A stretch of DNA of 8,026 nt, from positions 1 to 8,026 of the forward strand of contig CAMLHT010000175.1 in NCBI GenBank assembly GCA_946479895.1, given 5' to 3'. Made by a program: the position numbers and the translations under genes. Source of the DNA: an uncultured Gemmatimonadota bacterium (GTDB taxonomy: Bacteria > Gemmatimonadota > Gemmatimonadetes > Gemmatimonadales > Gemmatimonadaceae). Positions 6,901 through 8,026 of this stretch are shown piece by piece. The number at the start of each line of letters is the position of its first letter. Position 1 is the stretch's first letter. The notes beneath the pieces were generated by a model that had not been told where the DNA came from, searched no databases, and was given only the letters and a program-made list of their open reading frames with translations.

Positions 6901-7328
6901 TCACGAGCCCGGCGTCGGGTATCTGGGGTCCGAAGGTCATGATCATCAACGAAATGGCCGGCTCGGGCGGTGACCTGATGCCGTTCATGTTCCGCTACCG
7001 GAAGATCGGGCCGCTCGTCGGCACGCGGACGTGGGGCGGACTGGTCGCGACGAGTGACACGCCGCCGTTCGTGGATGGCGGCTCGATGATCGCCCCGCGC
7101 TTCGGGTTCTTCAGCCGCGACAACCAGTGGGCGGTCGAGAACGAGGGCGTGGCGCCGGACGTGTACGTCGAGAACACGCCGAAGGAAGTGATCGCCGGCC
7201 GCGATCCTCAGCTCGAGCGGGCGGTGCAGGAAGGCCTGCGACTGCTGAAGGAGAAGCCGGTCAGCCGCGCGACGACGGAACCGGCGTATCCGACGTGGGG
7301 CAGGCGGGTGAAGCCGCCGACCGAGTGA
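3918..7328 (+). CDS. Secreted tricorn-like S41 protease (two beta-propellers, PDZ, core protease)
   Basis: The 1136-residue product starts with a signal peptide (hydrophobic AVAALVFVGLA, cleavage likely after SEA at 19-21). A stop codon at 3909-3911 leaves ATG 3918 as the natural start. Residues about 25-320 form a first beta-propeller and about 330-715 a second, shown by repeated SPDGK-type strands (70-73, 161-164, 374-378, 420-424, 465-469). C1 of the core begins near 722 and includes His792 in GHSYV. A PDZ domain spans about 812-905 (AGDYVVAINGEEL). C2 carries RYNGGG at 962-967, the nucleophile Ser1016 in MAGSGGD (1013-1019), and ENEGVAPD (1074-1081), where Glu1074 probably matches tricorn Glu1023. 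Length fits the family (about 1070 in Thermoplasma). Archaeal tricorn is a cytosolic peptide-degrading hexamer; this one is predicted to be exported and may degrade peptides in the periplasm. Oddities are a codon-atypical linker at 562-602, a Gly-rich repeat at 646-657, and Gly where tricorn has Ser745. Confidence 0.95.
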   Translation: MSKRIAVAALVFVGLATESEAQTRLLRTPTVSARQIAFAYANNIWTVDRAGGSARRITSFQGTTQNPKFSPDGSLIAFSAEYGGNTDVYVVPAEGGQPKRLTWHPGGDIVQGWTPDGKAVMFSSTRASSAPTGTPRFWTVPVTGGVEEPMALPRAYQGKISPDGKRIAYRMNSSWDEERRNYRGGQNKPIWIVDLKTFDLETPPRGSGDPVVMQAGGPRGEKSVSAFPQADSKDVDPVWVGDAVYFLSDRDGVSNVWAYENKKLRQVTKYTDFDVKALDANAGAVVYEQAGYVHLLDPKSGADRIVNITAEGDFPWMMPQWKDVSSRMTNLALSATGKRAAVEARGEIFTIPAEKGDVRNMTRSSGSAEIAPAWSPDGKSLSYFSDKSGEYRLYIAAQDGLTPPREIVLPEPSRYFQPAWSPDGKRIAFQDTHYRLWMVDVATGQAKVADGDQYYEPDRSIAPAWSPDSKWMAYSKQLPSHYRAIHVYNVETGEKKQVTDGMADATSPTWDASGRYLWFFASTNYGLNSSLLDMSAYDKPQTKALYLTILSKADSSPVLPESDEETGRRAEAGGGRGRGGNAQPDSAAGESPALRPQPALRPVTIDFDGIQQRIIAIPNVPERDYSALRAGVAGSVFFLEPSAAGAGGGGRGGAGGGSTIVRYQLSTRRAAPFVQGAAQYVISADGRKLLYRTGGQNASLFLVDADRPAVPQAGAGRMTAELRAYIDPREEFRQIFNEGWRNQRNNLYVPNLHGSDWPKMKEMYGQLLPYVNHRADLNYLIDNMGAEIAIGHSYVRGGDMPEVPNANGGLLGADFAIDQGRYRITKIYESETWNPELRAPLAEPGLNVKAGDYVVAINGEELKAPDNIYRLLDGTANRQTVIAINSRPVMDGARNVTVIPVANEQGLRTRAWVERNRRLVDSLSNGQLAYVYIPNTGQPGYTSFNRYYFAQQDRKGAVIDERYNGGGSAADYIVDLLGRDFDGYFNNPAGNRVPFTSPASGIWGPKVMIINEMAGSGGDLMPFMFRYRKIGPLVGTRTWGGLVATSDTPPFVDGGSMIAPRFGFFSRDNQWAVENEGVAPDVYVENTPKEVIAGRDPQLERAVQEGLRLLKEKPVSRATTEPAYPTWGRRVKPPTE
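5601..5723 (+). repeat. Purine-rich, codon-atypical insertion inside the protease gene
   Basis: These 41 codons (residues 562-602) encode a Gly/Arg-rich then Pro/Ala-rich linker. Thirteen of 41 codons end in A or T, against 6 of 59 in the flanking codons (27 before, 32 after), and AGG is used three times for Arg. The first half is built of GGCGGAG/GGAGGC-like units, with G-runs at 5616-5618, 5623-5625, 5640-5642, 5644-5647 and 5650-5653. The second half has GCGCTCCGTCC (5694-5704) and GCGCTCCGCCC (5712-5722), a 10-of-11 direct repeat. GGGGCGGA (5650-5657) is also inverted as TCCGCCCC (5716-5723). It looks like a formerly non-coding repeat that entered the gene in frame, in a surface loop of the second propeller. 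Confidence 0.65.
5853..5888 (+). repeat. In-frame 24-nt tandem repeat coding for a poly-Gly loop
   Basis: A 12-nt unit, GCCGGTGGCGGC, occurs at 5853-5864 and again at 5877-5888, exactly 24 nt apart. This makes 1.5 copies of a 24-nt tandem repeat. It encodes Ala-Gly-Gly-Gly-Gly-Arg-Gly-Gly followed by Ala-Gly-Gly-Gly (residues 646-657), a flexible loop between propeller strands. The multiple-of-three period keeps the frame, so copy number could vary by slippage without breaking the gene. Confidence 0.7.
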
Positions 7329-7340
7329 GTCGGTGAGTCC

Positions 7341-7394
7341 GTGAAACGGAAACGGCGCCAGTCGGGATGACTGGCGCCGTTTTCATTGTTTCAC
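7341..7394. terminator. Strong bidirectional intrinsic terminator between convergent genes
   Basis: AAACGGCGCCAGTC (7350-7363) and GACTGGCGCCGTTT (7369-7382) form a perfect 14-bp stem with a 5-nt loop, GGGAT. TTTT at 7380-7383 follows on the plus strand, and on the minus strand the stem also ends in T residues. An outer pair, GTGAAAC (7341-7347) and GTTTCAC (7388-7394), extends the structure across a small internal loop. It starts 21 nt after the protease stop (core stem) and lies downstream of the converging gene that ends at 7404, so it should stop transcription from both sides. Confidence 0.92.
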
Positions 7395-7403
7395 CTCGGC
7401 CGA

Positions 7404-8026
7404 TTACTTGCCGCCGAAGTTCAGGAAGGCCATGATGCCGAACACCGCGTCGGGGCCGTTGGTGAGCGGGCCGCTGTCGGTGAGGGGCAGCGTCAGGTAC
7501 GGACGGATCGTCCACTGCTTGTTGAGGACGAAGCCCGCGCCGCCCTGGAGGGTCAGGTTCATGTCGTCGACCGGGCCGTAGTCGTCACGGCTCAGGAAGG
7601 CGCCGCCGTAGGGAATCAGGTTGAAGCTCGTCTGCGCGAAGTTCTTGCCGAGCGTGATCCCGAAGCCGAAGGCGTTCGTCGAGTTCTCGCCGAACTGGAT
7701 GTATCCCTGCGGGCACATCTCGAGCGTCTTCTTCGCGTCGACCATCATCGGCTTGCCGAGGAAGCCGCCGAAGACCGTCGAGCCGTCGGCGACGCCGGAC
7801 GGATCGATGATCGCGATCGTCGCGCCGCCATAGAGGCCGGTGCGGGCGCTGACGGCGAACTCACCGTCGAAGACCGTCGCGCCGTCGGGCATCCGGACGC
7901 CGGCGCCGACGCGCATGTTGCCGGCCGAAAACGGCGCGATGCCGTTGCAGACCTGGGCGGACAGGTTCGAGGCCGCGACAATGATCGCGGCGAGGCCAAC
8001 GAGGCTGCTCGTTGTAAGTCTCTTCA
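7404..8026 (-). CDS. Small exported beta-barrel-like outer membrane protein, start codon cut by the window edge
   Basis: Reading inward from the right edge, the frame begins TG-AAG-AGA, so only the first base of a start codon (very likely ATG at 8027-8025) lies outside. With that Met the protein has 207 residues. Residues 1-24 are a clear signal peptide (KR start, LVGLAAIIVAAS core, LSA before Gln25). The mature part alternates Gly/aromatic-rich strands with polar turns, for example GLYGGATIAI, FGFGITLG, NLIPYGGAFL and IMAFLNFGGK, as in small outer membrane beta-barrels. Two cysteines, C27 and C105, could form a disulfide. An internal Met at 7916 would remove the signal peptide and is not the start. 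I do not recognise the exact family. A porin-like or structural envelope role is inferred from composition and C-terminal FLNFGGK only. The gene converges on the protease gene and shares its terminator. Confidence 0.82.
   Translation of the reverse strand, partial: KRLTTSSLVGLAAIIVAASNLSAQVCNGIAPFSAGNMRVGAGVRMPDGATVFDGEFAVSARTGLYGGATIAIIDPSGVADGSTVFGGFLGKPMMVDAKKTLEMCPQGYIQFGENSTNAFGFGITLGKNFAQTSFNLIPYGGAFLSRDDYGPVDDMNLTLQGGAGFVLNKQWTIRPYLTLPLTDSGPLTNGPDAVFGIMAFLNFGGK

Overview
The window is very GC-rich and densely coding. It looks like chromosomal DNA of a Gram-negative, diderm environmental bacterium. Almost every codon ends in G or C, and four of the six genes encode exported proteins with signal peptides ending in a short Ala-x-Ala-type site followed by Gln. 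My best guess is Gemmatimonadota, with Acidobacteriota (Vicinamibacteria-like) as the main alternative. This rests on protein style: a DUF305 protein with an HHHAQAV motif, a secreted tricorn-like protease with Gly-rich linkers, and a small Cys-containing beta-barrel-like protein. No rRNA or marker gene is present to prove it. I see no tRNA, rRNA, CRISPR array, transposase or integrase.

Layout. (1) Positions 1-620, minus strand: the 5' part of an exported, Met/His-rich DUF305 protein, cut by the left edge. (2) Positions 621-747: a divergent intergenic region with a perfect hairpin. (3) Positions 748-1641, plus strand: an exported alpha/beta-hydrolase with a complete Ser-Asp-His set. (4) Positions 1706-2965 and 2968-3813, plus strand: a two-gene unit, a cytoplasmic TPR-like protein followed 2 nt later by a regulator that has a receiver-shaped N-terminus without phosphorylation residues and an AraC-type double helix-turn-helix. 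(5) Positions 3814-3917: a gap with two inverted repeats. (6) Positions 3918-7328, plus strand: a large secreted tricorn-like S41 protease with two beta-propellers, a PDZ domain and a serine protease core. (7) Positions 7341-7394: a strong two-way terminator. (8) Positions 7404-8026, minus strand: a small exported beta-barrel-like protein whose start codon straddles the right edge.

How the genes may work together. The hydrolase and tricorn-like protease would act outside the cytoplasm on esters and on peptides or proteins. The TPR/regulator pair between them is the only cytoplasmic, potentially regulatory unit and could control its neighbours, but no binding site can be proven from sequence. 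DUF305 proteins are linked to copper or other metal binding in the envelope. Nothing here is a known defence, secretion or biosynthetic cluster. The most unusual features are the TPR/pseudo-receiver-AraC pair and a purine-rich, codon-atypical insertion inside the protease gene.
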